Shown here: in pieces, positions 8,049-17,308 of the stretch
How positions within the stretch are numbered: position 1 is the stretch's first letter
How the letters are laid out: every line of letters begins with the position of its first letter
Origin: CAVTLG01 sp963735495
Lineage (GTDB): Bacteria > Chloroflexota > Ktedonobacteria > Ktedonobacterales > Ktedonobacteraceae
Assembly (NCBI GenBank): GCA_963735495.1
Contig: CAVTLG010000002.1
Location: 124,001 to 188,000, forward strand
Direction: 5' to 3'
Length of the DNA: 64,000 bases
Notes under the pieces: model-generated
What the model saw: only the letters and a program-made list of their open reading frames with translations
Database searches by the model: none
What the model was told of the DNA's origin: nothing
Program-made: the position numbers and the translations under genes

Positions 8049-9073
8049 AACGAAAAGGGATCAATTACGACGTAGGAGTCGGCTACGATATTGGAAATGA
8101 GCGTGGGGGCTTGGTCGTCACCCGCCCGACTTTTGACCAGCGTCTGGTGCATCGTGAGCTGGAGATTATCCAGCAGGATCTGCACTGCAACGCGGTCAGA
8201 ATCTCTGGTCACTCGATCGAGCGGCTGATGCTGGCCACGGAAGCCGCTCTCAAGCAGGGCCTGGAAGTCTGGCTATCTCCGCTGGTATACGATCGAAGCC
8301 AACAAGAGACGCTCGATTACATCAGAGCATGTGCCACTGAGGCTGAACGGTTGCGCAGTGCCTTCTCACACCTCATCTTTGTTCTGGGATGTGAACTGAC
8401 GATCTTCATGCAAGGCATTGTGGAGGGAAAAAACGTCATCGAGCGCCTCCCTGCACTCAAGGATGCGGTCAAAACGGGTGCCCATAACAAGCCGCTGAAT
8501 GCCTTTTTAGCCCGGGCGAACGAGGCTGTTCGGCAGGTCTTCCGTGGAGCCGTGACCTATGCGTCTGCTCCGCTCGAACAGGTCGAGTGGTCTCGGTTTG
8601 ACTTCGTGTGTGTGGATGTGTATCGAGAAGCACGCATCAAAGAGGTCTACGGGAACCTGGTTACGTCGTACTTTGCCTACCACAAGCCAGTGATCATCAC
8701 AGAATTCGGATGTTGTACCTACCAGGGTGCCGAGGATGCAGGCGGCATGGGATGGGCCATCCTGGATGAGACCATCATGCCAGCGCGACAGCTCAAGGGT
8801 GACTATGTGCGCGACGAGCGTTTGCAGGCACGCGAACTCACGGATCTGCTGAGGATACTCGACGGCGCAGGGGTCAACGGCGCGTTCATCTACATCTTTA
8901 ACCTCGCAGCCCTGGTTCATCGCGAAGACGACCCTCGGCGCGATCTCGACATGGCTAGCTACAGCCTCGTGAAGAACTCTGCTGATGGCAGGCATGGAAC
9001 GACCTATCCAGAGATGCCTTGGGAGCCAAAGGAGTCATTTCAAGCGGTGGCTGATTACTACGCGGCCGACTAG
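8045..9073 (+). CDS. TIM-barrel hydrolase-like protein ('abortive infection protein' type)
   Basis: 342 aa, GTG start overlapping the tetR stop. The sequence has the look of a glycoside-hydrolase-like TIM barrel: repeated beta-strand/helix pattern, an early acid in FVLGCELTIF and a late acid in VIITEFGCCTY, which would be the acid/base and nucleophile. I recall similar actinobacterial proteins annotated as abortive infection proteins, but the name is not evidence of that role. Translational coupling to the TetR gene suggests that it is made in response to a small molecule. No signal peptide, so it acts in the cytoplasm. Function uncertain; the hydrolase fold is the safer statement. Confidence 0.65.
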   Translation: MKRKGINYDVGVGYDIGNERGGLVVTRPTFDQRLVHRELEIIQQDLHCNAVRISGHSIERLMLATEAALKQGLEVWLSPLVYDRSQQETLDYIRACATEAERLRSAFSHLIFVLGCELTIFMQGIVEGKNVIERLPALKDAVKTGAHNKPLNAFLARANEAVRQVFRGAVTYASAPLEQVEWSRFDFVCVDVYREARIKEVYGNLVTSYFAYHKPVIITEFGCCTYQGAEDAGGMGWAILDETIMPARQLKGDYVRDERLQARELTDLLRILDGAGVNGAFIYIFNLAALVHREDDPRRDLDMASYSLVKNSADGRHGTTYPEMPWEPKESFQAVADYYAAD

Positions 9074-9099
9074 AGTACAGGTGCGAGAGGAGGTCTATT

Positions 9100-11091
9100 T
9101 TGGATACACCACCGGCTCAGGTCACGATCCAGGTCACCCCGGACTCGAAGCCCGCCGTGCCATCTTGGATGGGAGAAGCGGCAGCCTTTGCTCAGGTACT
9201 CACCCACCAGCACCTCCTGAAAACCATTCAGGAGCAGGTGCGTTTCGCACGCGCCCGCTTCGGGCAGTACGATCTCATCGATTTTGTCGTTGTGCTGATC
9301 GGTTATGTGATGTCTGGTGAACCGACGTTGTTGGCCTTTTACGAACGGCTCGCTCCGTGGGCCTCGCCGTTCATGGCCCTGTTTGGCCGAGATCGGTTGC
9401 CTCATCGCTCGACCTTGTCCCGGTTTCTTGCCGTCCTCGATCTGGGAACGGTGGAAGCCCTGCGGGCGCTCTTTCAGAAGGATGTGCTTGCGCACAACCC
9501 CTTTCCTTCCCCTGGTGGCTTGTTTGACCGAACAGGCAAGCAGTGGCTCGTCGTCGATGTGGATGGAACCCGACAGGCAGCCCGCCAACGCGCGTTGCCG
9601 CAAACGGACGCCTTGCCTGCTCCCCATCGCCGGTTTGATCAGGTCTGCGCGCCGGGCTATCAAGGGAGGAAGCGAGGAGAAGTCGTTCGTACCCGTACTG
9701 TTGTGCTTCAGACACATACCCATCAGTTCCTCGGCACGTTTGGCGGACCTGGCAACGGGGATTACCGAGGCGAACTGCAACGAGCGATCGGGGTGAGCCG
9801 CAGCTACGCCACACAACTTGGGCTTTCCCCCGCTTCCATCCTCGTGCGGTTAGACGGGTTGTACGGCGACGCCGCACCCCTGCTTGATGTGCTCTCGGCG
9901 AACCTGACGGTGATCGTGAGAAGTCGGGCCTATCATCTGCTGGATCTGGACGTGGTGAAACGTCGCCTGGTACATGCCCCTGACGACGTGAGCACTCACG
10001 CGGAAAGCGGGATGACGCGAGCCCTCTACGATTGTGCGTCCGTTCCCTTAACTCCAACTGGCCCCGATGTGCGTCTGGTGGTCGCGACCCATGCGGGAAC
10101 CTCCTCGTCTCCCGCCGTTGGCACCGAGCGCGACGGGATGATCTACGAGCTCTTTGTCAGCACGCTTCCTTCCCCATCGTTTACTGCCTCGGATGTGCTT
10201 GATCTCTACCTGCATCGTGGCTCGTTTGAAACGGTCCTGGCCGACGAAGACGAGGAGCAAGAGATGGATCGCTGGTACTCCCATACCTCATGTGGCCAGG
10301 AATTTGCTCAGATCATCGCTCAGTGGACATGGAATATCCGACTGGAGTTGGGCCAACAGCTCTCCCCAGCCAAGCTGCGCACCACCGAATTTGCCCTCGC
10401 GTGCGACGCCGAAACTCCTTCGACCAACGCGCCAACACCAGAGGCTGCACCAACACCTCTGGTTGTGTACGGCCCACCGCAATGGTCCCGCCCATCCTTT
10501 ACTCATGGCTTTCCCGGCTCTGCGTTTACTCCGCAACCTGATGGCACGCTGCGCTGTCCTGCTGACCATCCGCTGTATCCCCAGGAACGGCGTCCTGAGC
10601 GTGATGGCTCCCTACGGATCTTGTATGCCGCCCGCATCGGCCATTGCCGCTCCTGTCCTCTGCGGGCACAGTGTCAAGAGAGCACGGCCATGATCAAGCC
10701 TCGGCGGGTGAGTGCAGTACTCTGGCCGCTCAAATCCTCATCTCCAGCTCTCTCAAGAGCACCCACCAACATGTCTGCCGCACCACCTCGCGCTCCAGTT
10801 CTCTGGAAAGACTGGCCCCGATGTGCCCTCCGGAGAAGATGGCTGAAGGTGGTCCGCAGCGAAACGGTGAGCTTGACGGAAAGCTTTCCCTCTCCCACGC
10901 AACCATCCACCACGGTGCTCTCTGAGACTGTTTTGACCCGGGCCGAGCGTGCGCATTGGCGTCTCTCCTGGGAACAGCGTCTGGCGCGCAATGCGCGTCC
11001 ATCGGACTCTCCCCGACTTTTCGTGACGCTTCATGGGCTGCCAGCCACCTTTGCTTCCGCCTTTGGCTTTGATCTCCTCGCCACTGCCTAA
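9100..11091 (+). CDS. Large DDE transposase (663 aa), family unassigned
   Basis: TTG start at 9100 with GAGGAGGT upstream. An N-terminal region is followed by a DDE domain (LVVDVDGTRQAA; VRLDGLYGDAAPLL; LYLHRGSFETVLADEDEE), then a Cys cluster (CPADHPLYPQ, later GHCRSCPLRAQCQ) as seen in IS1182-like proteins, and a conserved-looking tail (LTRAERAHWRLSWEQRLARN). It begins only 26 bp after the hydrolase-like gene. No terminal repeats were found near 9074-9100 or 11092-11240, so element ends are undefined. The frame is intact. Confidence 0.75.
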   Translation: MDTPPAQVTIQVTPDSKPAVPSWMGEAAAFAQVLTHQHLLKTIQEQVRFARARFGQYDLIDFVVVLIGYVMSGEPTLLAFYERLAPWASPFMALFGRDRLPHRSTLSRFLAVLDLGTVEALRALFQKDVLAHNPFPSPGGLFDRTGKQWLVVDVDGTRQAARQRALPQTDALPAPHRRFDQVCAPGYQGRKRGEVVRTRTVVLQTHTHQFLGTFGGPGNGDYRGELQRAIGVSRSYATQLGLSPASILVRLDGLYGDAAPLLDVLSANLTVIVRSRAYHLLDLDVVKRRLVHAPDDVSTHAESGMTRALYDCASVPLTPTGPDVRLVVATHAGTSSSPAVGTERDGMIYELFVSTLPSPSFTASDVLDLYLHRGSFETVLADEDEEQEMDRWYSHTSCGQEFAQIIAQWTWNIRLELGQQLSPAKLRTTEFALACDAETPSTNAPTPEAAPTPLVVYGPPQWSRPSFTHGFPGSAFTPQPDGTLRCPADHPLYPQERRPERDGSLRILYAARIGHCRSCPLRAQCQESTAMIKPRRVSAVLWPLKSSSPALSRAPTNMSAAPPRAPVLWKDWPRCALRRRWLKVVRSETVSLTESFPSPTQPSTTVLSETVLTRAERAHWRLSWEQRLARNARPSDSPRLFVTLHGLPATFASAFGFDLLATA

Positions 11092-11242
11092 CCTGTCACC
11101 ACAGGCTTTATTTCTTGCCTCGACGCGGGTTCTTCTCTGCCCACTTTTCTTGAATGGTTACGCTTCGATGATCAGTTCTTTTCTCAGCTTTTGTTCTGAG
11201 GCCAGGTCAGGGGTAGTTTTCTGTACCTATCTTTACCTGAGC

Positions 11243-12490
11243 TTATCTCGTTGCGTAACTCGTGGGTCGAAGAATGCCAAGGCGACGGCCCTGGCGAACA
11301 CATTCCACGATCCCATCACGTCCCTGCGAGTCAAACTGAGGAAAGGCTTCAATCAACAGGGGCAACGACACGTCAAAAGGATCGACGGCTGCCTGCAAGG
11401 CCACTTCCATGCGGATGGCCTGCAGGATTTGTGCGATGATCAGGCAAGCCCACACCTGAGCCAGCACGACCACCGATTTGCTGCTCCAAATCAAATGCAA
11501 CCCCAGTTCTCGCTTCAAGGTCAAGAACGCCAATTCAATATCCCATCGACGAGCATACAAGCGCGCAATCTCCGGCAACGGCAACACCATCGGATTACAG
11601 ACATTGGTGACATATTGCCTCAAGGTTCCTCCCTGGCAAAATTGAACCTGTCGCACCGCATACGTCCCGAGCGTATTCCAGGCCCCAAGCCAGATGAGCC
11701 GATCAAAGGTGTCTCCGGCTTCATAATAGGTATGCAGCACCACGACGCTGGTATTTCCTTTCACGCGCGAAATCCAGCTGTAGCCTTGTTGGGTGAGGTC
11801 ATCAAACCAGCGGTAGCCAAAGTAGCCCAGATCGGCCAATACCAGGGTGCCCGGTTTCACACACGCCAGCAGGGCTTTTGCTTGTTCCAACCCGTTCTCT
11901 TTTGCCTGAGCAATATATTGCAGTGTGCGCCATTGTTGCAAACGCACATCAAAAAGGGCCACCATCTTGCCAGGTAACAACTCCACCGCTCCTTTTTTGA
12001 ACGGTCTCAAGAAAGGCAAGCGCCTGCTCACTTGATCGAGATACATCTCATCGAGGGCGACCACATCACTTGCAAAGGGAGCGAGCATGCGGTGCTGTTG
12101 CCCAGAGGCGTGCAAAACGGGCTGCAACCACTCAGCTAACAGCATGCTCACGCGCTCAAAAAGTTCGGCGAGTGGTTTCCATCCTTCCTGCTCAAGTCGC
12201 TTGTAGACGGCTTGATCTCCCACATCATAACAAGGCAGATCCCACCAGCCACCAGCAGCTACCAATCGCCAGATCGCCCGTTGCGATTTGAAGCCTCGCA
12301 GAACACCGACCAGGACCGCCATCCATAAACTCAGGCTGGGCAAACTCACGGGACGGCCTGCCTTCTCTGCCATTTTTTCTTGATCCTGGTTTCTTCCCAT
12401 CCCTTGCATGGCTGTCTGGAGAAAATGTTCGATCTGCTTGTGCACTCCGCTACTTGTGTCTCGCTCAGAAGATGTGGTAGGATTCTTCAT
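11243..12490 (-). CDS. IS4-family transposase
   Basis: About 415 aa. DDE residues: VALDEMYLD, VLADLGYFGYRWF and the IS4 signature YARRWDIELAFLTLKRELGL (Y-2-R-3-E-6-K). The ATG at 12490 is preceded by AAGGAAAGGA; an in-frame ATG 13 codons upstream has no better site. It catalyses cut-and-paste movement of its own IS. The terminal repeats could not be located; the right end may have been altered by the neighbouring element that begins at 12581. Confidence 0.88.
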   Translation of the reverse strand: MKNPTTSSERDTSSGVHKQIEHFLQTAMQGMGRNQDQEKMAEKAGRPVSLPSLSLWMAVLVGVLRGFKSQRAIWRLVAAGGWWDLPCYDVGDQAVYKRLEQEGWKPLAELFERVSMLLAEWLQPVLHASGQQHRMLAPFASDVVALDEMYLDQVSRRLPFLRPFKKGAVELLPGKMVALFDVRLQQWRTLQYIAQAKENGLEQAKALLACVKPGTLVLADLGYFGYRWFDDLTQQGYSWISRVKGNTSVVVLHTYYEAGDTFDRLIWLGAWNTLGTYAVRQVQFCQGGTLRQYVTNVCNPMVLPLPEIARLYARRWDIELAFLTLKRELGLHLIWSSKSVVVLAQVWACLIIAQILQAIRMEVALQAAVDPFDVSLPLLIEAFPQFDSQGRDGIVECVRQGRRLGILRPTSYATR

Positions 12491-12572
12491 GGGATTTTCC
12501 TTTCCTTGCAACATTTTGTGTGTTTGCAAGGATTATCCCTTCTTTTTCCCTCTTTGGCAATCCCCTTTCCTA

Positions 12573-12580
12573 TTAGTTGG
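12573..12580 (+). repeat. 8-bp target duplication, left copy
   Basis: TTAGTTGG directly before the element at 12581; the identical 8 bp follow the element at 15449-15456. Confidence 0.85.
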
Positions 12581-12696
12581 GGTAGAGCCACACTAGACGG
12601 TGGAAGGAGGGCTTGAAGAAAAACGCATCCAGAGTAATCTGTGGATATGCAAACAAACACAGAACCAATGAATGCCTCGGAGACATTTTGCCCGAA

Positions 12697-12950
12697 GCAG
12701 CATGCCCCGTGCCGGGGCACCATCAGGGATGAAAGAGGATATACTGGAGAGAGATCGCGGCCAGGATGAGAACGGACGTCCCCGTTATGAACATGAGCGT
12801 GAGCCCGAAGCTGTCTCCAGGTACCCGTTTGCACCGCCAGTTGTCGCTCTTTTTCAGAAGCACGTAGAGGAATTTAACCTCACAGGCCGGGTACTTCCTG
12901 GTCGCTGATCACTGACCATTGATCGCCGCGTTTCATAAGGAGGAACCCTG
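12697..12950 (+). ncRNA. Candidate IS110 bridge RNA (left-end non-coding region)
   Basis: IS110-group elements encode a target- and donor-pairing bridge RNA in the non-coding left end upstream of the transposase. This 254-bp region is the right size and place. It holds a perfect hairpin (TGCCCCG TGC CGGGGCA, 12703-12719). The 9-mer GCCCGAAGC at 12803-12811 also occurs at the left insertion junction (12690-12698); seven of its bases are the left target. Loops and transcript ends were not modelled. Confidence 0.55.
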
Positions 12951-14189
12951 ATGGAAGTCCTGTATCGAAACTGTTGTGGGATTGATGTCCACAAACAATT
13001 CCTGGTGGCATGTTTGCTCTTTGTCGATGAGAAAGGACAGTCGTCCAGAGAGGTGCGCCGCTTTTCGACGATGACGAGTGACTTACTCTCGTGCGTTGAC
13101 TGGCTCAAAGCAGCGCGGTGTCAGGCCATCGCGATGGAGTCAACCGGGGTCTATTGGAGACCTCCCTTCAATCTCATGGAAGGGCACTTTGAGCAGGTCA
13201 TGATTGTCAATGCCGAACATCTCAAGCGGGTTCCAGGTCGCAAAACTGATAAAAAGGATGCGGAGTGGATCGCCGAACTCTTGCAGTTCGGACTCCTCAA
13301 ACCCAGTTTTATCCCGTCACCCCAACAACGAGAGCTTCGTGATCTGACCCGTCTGCGCACCACGCTGATCGCGGAGCGAACCAGGCTGGTGAATTGGCTC
13401 CACAAAACGTTGGAAGATACCAATCTGAAGCTCTCATCCGTGCTGACTGATATCATGGGGAAATCAGGACAGCAGATTCTCTCTGCTCTGCTTGGCGGAG
13501 AGGAAGATCCCATGGTGTTGGCAGATCTGGCTCTGGGACGTGCGATGAGCAAACGGGACGCTCTGGCACAAGCACTGCGAGGACGCCTGCGTGACCATCA
13601 TCGCTTGCTCTTGCAGGAACTGCTCTCCCTGATTGAGCACCATGATCGGGGCATTTCGCGCCTGGATAAGGAGATTGAGGAACGATTGTGTCCTGATGAA
13701 GCGTTGATTGAGCGGCTCGACGCTATTCCTGGGTGTAGCCGTCGCATCATCGAAGTTCTCCTGGCTGAGATTGGCTCGGATCTGTCTCCCTTCCCAGATG
13801 CCGCTCACCTCGCCTCCTGGGTGGGCATTTGTCCTGGCAATAACGAAAGTGGGGGCAAACGCAAGAGTGGACGCATTCGCAAAGGCAATCGCTGGGTCAA
13901 GGCCATGTTGGTTCAGGCAGCTAATGCCGCAGCTCGAACCAAGAACAGCTATCTCTCAGCGCAATATCATCAGATTGCTGCTCGCCGTGGCAACAAGCGT
14001 GCTGTCGTGGCGGTGGCCCACAGCATTCTGGTGATTTACTATCATATGCTCACCACTGGTGAGCCCTATCAGGAAAAAGGAGCGAACTACTTTTCGGAAT
14101 TAGATCGCAATCATGCGGAACGACGGGCAACCCGGCAGCTTGAACGGTTGGGATATCAGGTGACACTGACCCCTGTTCAGATCGCTTGA
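12951..14189 (+). CDS. IS110-family transposase (bridge-RNA-guided recombinase)
   Basis: 412 aa, full length. N-terminal RuvC-like DEDD domain: GIDVHK (Asp12), AMESTGVYW (Glu63), GRKTDKKDAEW (Asp100/Asp103). The C-terminal transposase-20 domain has the helix-hairpin-helix-like IPGCSRRIIEVLLAEIG and the GNNESGGKRKSG segment that contains the catalytic Ser. A strong AAGGAGGA ribosome site precedes ATG 12951. It inserts its IS at sites paired by the bridge RNA. The frame is intact, so the element may be active. Confidence 0.93.
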   Translation: MEVLYRNCCGIDVHKQFLVACLLFVDEKGQSSREVRRFSTMTSDLLSCVDWLKAARCQAIAMESTGVYWRPPFNLMEGHFEQVMIVNAEHLKRVPGRKTDKKDAEWIAELLQFGLLKPSFIPSPQQRELRDLTRLRTTLIAERTRLVNWLHKTLEDTNLKLSSVLTDIMGKSGQQILSALLGGEEDPMVLADLALGRAMSKRDALAQALRGRLRDHHRLLLQELLSLIEHHDRGISRLDKEIEERLCPDEALIERLDAIPGCSRRIIEVLLAEIGSDLSPFPDAAHLASWVGICPGNNESGGKRKSGRIRKGNRWVKAMLVQAANAAARTKNSYLSAQYHQIAARRGNKRAVVAVAHSILVIYYHMLTTGEPYQEKGANYFSELDRNHAERRATRQLERLGYQVTLTPVQIA

Positions 14190-15448
14190 CCCTGCTTCCA
14201 GCAGACGAGCTTGCGGATGAGGTTCTATGGGGTCACTTTGACCCACGGGGGAGCGTTTTTGTCTCTTTCTCCAGGCTCTTTCAGAGGAATGCAGAGTGTA
14301 TTGCAAGAGGGAAAATCGGGCAAGGGAATATGGTCATCCATGGAAGAAAACGTCCGCGCTATAAATGCAAAACATGTGGGAGAACATTTAGTGCGAAAGA
14401 AGGGACGATGTTTGCGGGATTGCGAAAACCCACGTCGTTGATTGTCATCGTCGTAACGTTATTAGCGTATGGATGCCCACTTCAGGCGATTGTGCATGCA
14501 TTTGATCTCGATGAAAGAACCGTAGCCAATTGGCGAGATCGTGCGGGATCTCATTGTGAAAAGGTTCATAAAGACAAAATAGAACAAGGAAAGCTGGATA
14601 TGATCCATGTCCAAGCAGATGAAATCTGGGTAAAAGCACGAGGAAGCATTGCATGGATGGGATTGGCGATGATCGTTCCAACACGGTTATGGATAGCAGG
14701 AGTGGTAAGCCAGACGCGTGATAGGAAACTTGCCGATCAATTATTACAACAGGTGCGACGGTGTAGCAAAACGCTGTGCGATCTCTTGATCTGTACTGAT
14801 GGTTGGTCACCCTATCCAAACAGTATAAAGAGGGCCTTTCGAGAGAAAATCAAAAGAGCGGGAAAAAGAGGGCGATGCTCTTTTGAAGTATGGCCGGATT
14901 TACACATTGGAACGGTGATCAAGCACACCGTGAACAAACATTTAAAAGAGGTCATTCGAAAAATGAGTCATGGAAGTCTGGAAAAAGCGACGGAGCTTCT
15001 CAAGATCTCAAATGGTGGAACCATGCTCAATACGTCATTTATTGAGCGACTGAATGGGACGTTGCGGGAACGCTTAGCAGCTCTCACGCGAAAATGCCGC
15101 CATGCCTCTTCGAAACTATTCGCATTTCATACCGGAATGTATCTTATTGGATGCACTTATAATTTTTGCTGGTATCATCAGGAATTAAGTAAAAGCAGTG
15201 AAAAAGGAGGTTTAGGCATTCCTTGCACACCTGCTATGGCCAGCGGATTAACTGATCATCAATGGAGCATCTTTGAACTGTTGAGCTATAAAGTCGTCCC
15301 GCCTCCCTTACTCATTCCTAAACGAAGAGGTCGTCCTCGTACCAAATCGTTGCTTGACCCGAGCAAATCCAAACCCAAATCTCAGAAGGCTCGAGTTCGT
15401 CTTCGCAAGGGGGCCTTATGCTCGACCACCGTCTAGTGTGGCTCTACC

Positions 15449-15456
15449 TTAGTTGG
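15449..15456 (+). repeat. 8-bp target duplication, right copy
   Basis: TTAGTTGG, identical to 12573-12580; marks the insertion of the IS1/IS1595-like element. Confidence 0.85.
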
Positions 15457-15472
15457 AATCAATGGTCAAAAA

Positions 15473-15820
15473 ATGAAGCGACTGTCGTTTATTATGTTAC
15501 TCGTTTTCGTCATGTTTACCGCATTTGTGATGTTACCAAAGATTCCTGTAAAGGCCGCTGGCTATGACTATGGCTACGTATCGTCCAACTCAGGTGGTGC
15601 TACTGTCCGTGCTCAACCCAACGTCAACTCTGCCGCCTATGCATGGGCACCCAACGGCTACCGTCTCACAATGTACTGCTGGGTCGATGGCGGATGGGCA
15701 GATGGCAACTACTGGACTAATCGCTGGTTCCAAGTTTCGGTTCCATATTGGCGGTATGGCGGCGTTGGCTATATCAATGCCTCGCTTGTCGCTCAGCAGC
15801 CCACGCTTCCTCATTGTTAG
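15473..15820 (+). CDS. Secreted SH3-like domain protein, 115 aa
   Basis: A signal peptide (MKRLSFIMLLVFVMFTAFVM..., cleavage near residue 29) is followed by a bacterial SH3-like domain (ATVRAQPNVNS, then MYCWVDG, RWFQVSV, VGYINASLV) and a C-terminal Cys. Its pattern of Cys and aromatic residues resembles the ectodomain of the TIR receptor encoded next (ITCKVTG, TWWYRIA, final VPNC against LPHC). The insertion that ends at 15456 is 16 bp upstream and leaves no recognisable ribosome site, so expression may have been altered. Such domains often bind cell wall. Confidence 0.75.
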   Translation: MKRLSFIMLLVFVMFTAFVMLPKIPVKAAGYDYGYVSSNSGGATVRAQPNVNSAAYAWAPNGYRLTMYCWVDGGWADGNYWTNRWFQVSVPYWRYGGVGYINASLVAQQPTLPHC

Positions 15821-16076
15821 AGCAAGTGATATCAAGAAGGAAGTAGCTCCTCAGAGAAACGGGAAAGGTTCGCCTCTGGGGAGCAACGGAATGAAAAAAG
15901 ACGTTAAACTACGAAAAGCTTTCGGGGGCAATCGACGGCAGTAGGAAGATTGGCGCAGAGCAAAATAGTCTGATCAATGCTATAAGACCTTGCCCCTCTG
16001 TTTGGGCACAAGCCATCTCTACAATGCCATCCTGACGGGACTATGTGTAAGTTCCTTAGCAAGAAAAGGATGACTT

Positions 16077-17294
16077 ATGTCAAATGATGTGTATGCTAGC
16101 ACCCCCACCAAAGGGAGCGCTGTAAGGGTACGAATTTTCTATTCATACTCCACGGCAGATCAAACTCATCAGGAAGCACTTGAAAAGCACCTAGCTATTC
16201 TCCGACAGACTGGAAGTATTGAAGAGTGGCATAAGAGGAAAATTTCTGTCGGGGAGCACCGAGATCGCAGAATCAAGAAAGAACTTGTTAAGGCTGATAT
16301 CATCTTACTCTTACTTACTCCCGATTTTATCGCCTCCGAGTATTGTTATTCAACAGAAATGAAATTTGCCATTAAGGCATATGAGGAAGGGCTAGCGATA
16401 GTAATTCCTCTTCTTATACGCGCATCAAGCTGGCAAGAGACCCCATTGGCCGAACTCCAAGCTCTCCCCAGAAAGGGAGCGAATATCTACGAGAAGGCCA
16501 CTGCTGCGACGTCGGAATCTCACTTCGATACATTGGTTGGCTTAGAATGGCAGAAGATCGCTGAGGAGATTGCTGAGAAGGTAAAGCTGTTGCTTGAATC
16601 ACCTGACGATCTCCTCGAAAACAGGCAAAAGAGGCTTGATCTGCAGAAGGAAGAGAGAGATGAAGTAAGGCAGGGCAACCTTCCAGAAGCTACGAGAATT
16701 CCTCGACTTGAAAAGAAGAAAACGCTACCACTTTTACTGATAGCGTTGGTAGTATTGCTTATGATGGGCTTCGGAGGTGTCTTTCTTGAATTCCATTCGA
16801 TGTTAGGGGGCACACATGTCGCACACGGATCAGTTCCGAATGTAGGGGCTGGTGAGACCGCTTCTCCCTCTGCTGGTCTAACGGCTATCACCACGATGGG
16901 AGTAACGCCAACAGCGACTGATACTCCGACATCAGTACCAGCAACACCAACGGCAACGACCGCAACTGGCGGGCTGACATCGGTCCCCACCAAAACGCCC
17001 ACCCCCCAACGCACATTCCCTGAAACGCCTGACGGCAACGCGAGTACGTGGACCAATTATTCCAATGCTGGTGGCAATCCAGGTCTAGTAATACGGTCTA
17101 ATACAACGGTGCAGATTACCTGTAAGGTCACTGGGTTCAAAGTACAAGATGGCGATACATGGTGGTACCGCATTGCTTCTAGCCCCTGGAATAATGCCTA
17201 TTATGCATCCGCTGATGCTTTCTACAACAACGGGAAAACTACAGGGCCTCTTACGAATACACCATTCGTAGACAATAAGGTGCCTAACTGCTAG
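16077..17294 (+). CDS. Membrane-anchored TIR receptor with SH3-like ectodomain
   Basis: 405 aa. The cytosolic TIR domain (about residues 16-175) starts RIFYSYSTAD and has TPDFIASEYCYSTEM; Glu94 is in the place of the catalytic Glu. A charged coiled segment (175-215) is followed by one membrane span (about 217-239, LLLIALVVLLMMGF), a Thr/Pro/Ala-rich linker to about 325, and an SH3-like domain ending in Cys (TWWYRIASSPW, NNAYYASADAF). The topology is therefore TIR inside and SH3 outside. AAGGATGACTT precedes the ATG. Inference: binding outside could control TIR enzymatic activity inside. Confidence 0.85.
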   Translation: MSNDVYASTPTKGSAVRVRIFYSYSTADQTHQEALEKHLAILRQTGSIEEWHKRKISVGEHRDRRIKKELVKADIILLLLTPDFIASEYCYSTEMKFAIKAYEEGLAIVIPLLIRASSWQETPLAELQALPRKGANIYEKATAATSESHFDTLVGLEWQKIAEEIAEKVKLLLESPDDLLENRQKRLDLQKEERDEVRQGNLPEATRIPRLEKKKTLPLLLIALVVLLMMGFGGVFLEFHSMLGGTHVAHGSVPNVGAGETASPSAGLTAITTMGVTPTATDTPTSVPATPTATTATGGLTSVPTKTPTPQRTFPETPDGNASTWTNYSNAGGNPGLVIRSNTTVQITCKVTGFKVQDGDTWWYRIASSPWNNAYYASADAFYNNGKTTGPLTNTPFVDNKVPNC

Positions 17295-17308
17295 TCCGAC
17301 TCCCGATA

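Larger units (their letters stand above)
12697..14289 (+). mobile_element. IS110-family element inside the IS1/IS1595-like element
   Basis: Boundaries come from the interrupted gene: left host sequence ends ...GCCCGAA (12696) and right host sequence resumes at (GAA)TGCAGAG (14287-14290), leaving a 2-3 bp ambiguity, as expected for IS110, which has no terminal inverted repeats. It has a 254-bp non-coding left end, one transposase and a right end of about 100 bp. Confidence 0.85.
12668..15436 (+). pseudogene. IS1/IS1595-like transposase interrupted by IS110
   Basis: The gene can be rebuilt by eye. ATG 12668 encodes MNASETFCP up to 12696. The reading resumes at 14290 with ...AECIARGKIGQGN, so that the broken zinc ribbon becomes CPN-AEC ... 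YKCKTCGRTF. The joined frame gives about 391 aa. Later parts are intact: VQADEIWVK, LLICTDGWSPY and FIERLNGTLRERLA hold the likely D, D and E. The open frame that starts at 14186 is a chimera whose first 34 codons come from IS110, so the protein lacks half of its zinc ribbon and is probably inactive. Confidence 0.85.
12581..15448 (+). mobile_element. IS1/IS1595-like element, split by IS110
   Basis: Perfect 23-bp terminal inverted repeats (12581-12603 begins GGTAGAGCCACACTAG; 15426-15448 is its reverse complement) and an 8-bp target duplication, TTAGTTGG. The duplication length and the zinc-ribbon DDE transposase fit IS1 or IS1595-type elements. The 2868-bp span includes an IS110 element of about 1593 bp; without it the element would be 1275 bp. 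The right repeat contains the transposase stop codon. It landed just upstream of the SH3-like gene at 15473. Confidence 0.9.

Noticed and set aside
14186..14287. N-terminal 34 codons of the 416-aa transposase frame
   Set aside because: These come from the IS110 right end; the true start is ATG 12668 on the other side of the insertion.
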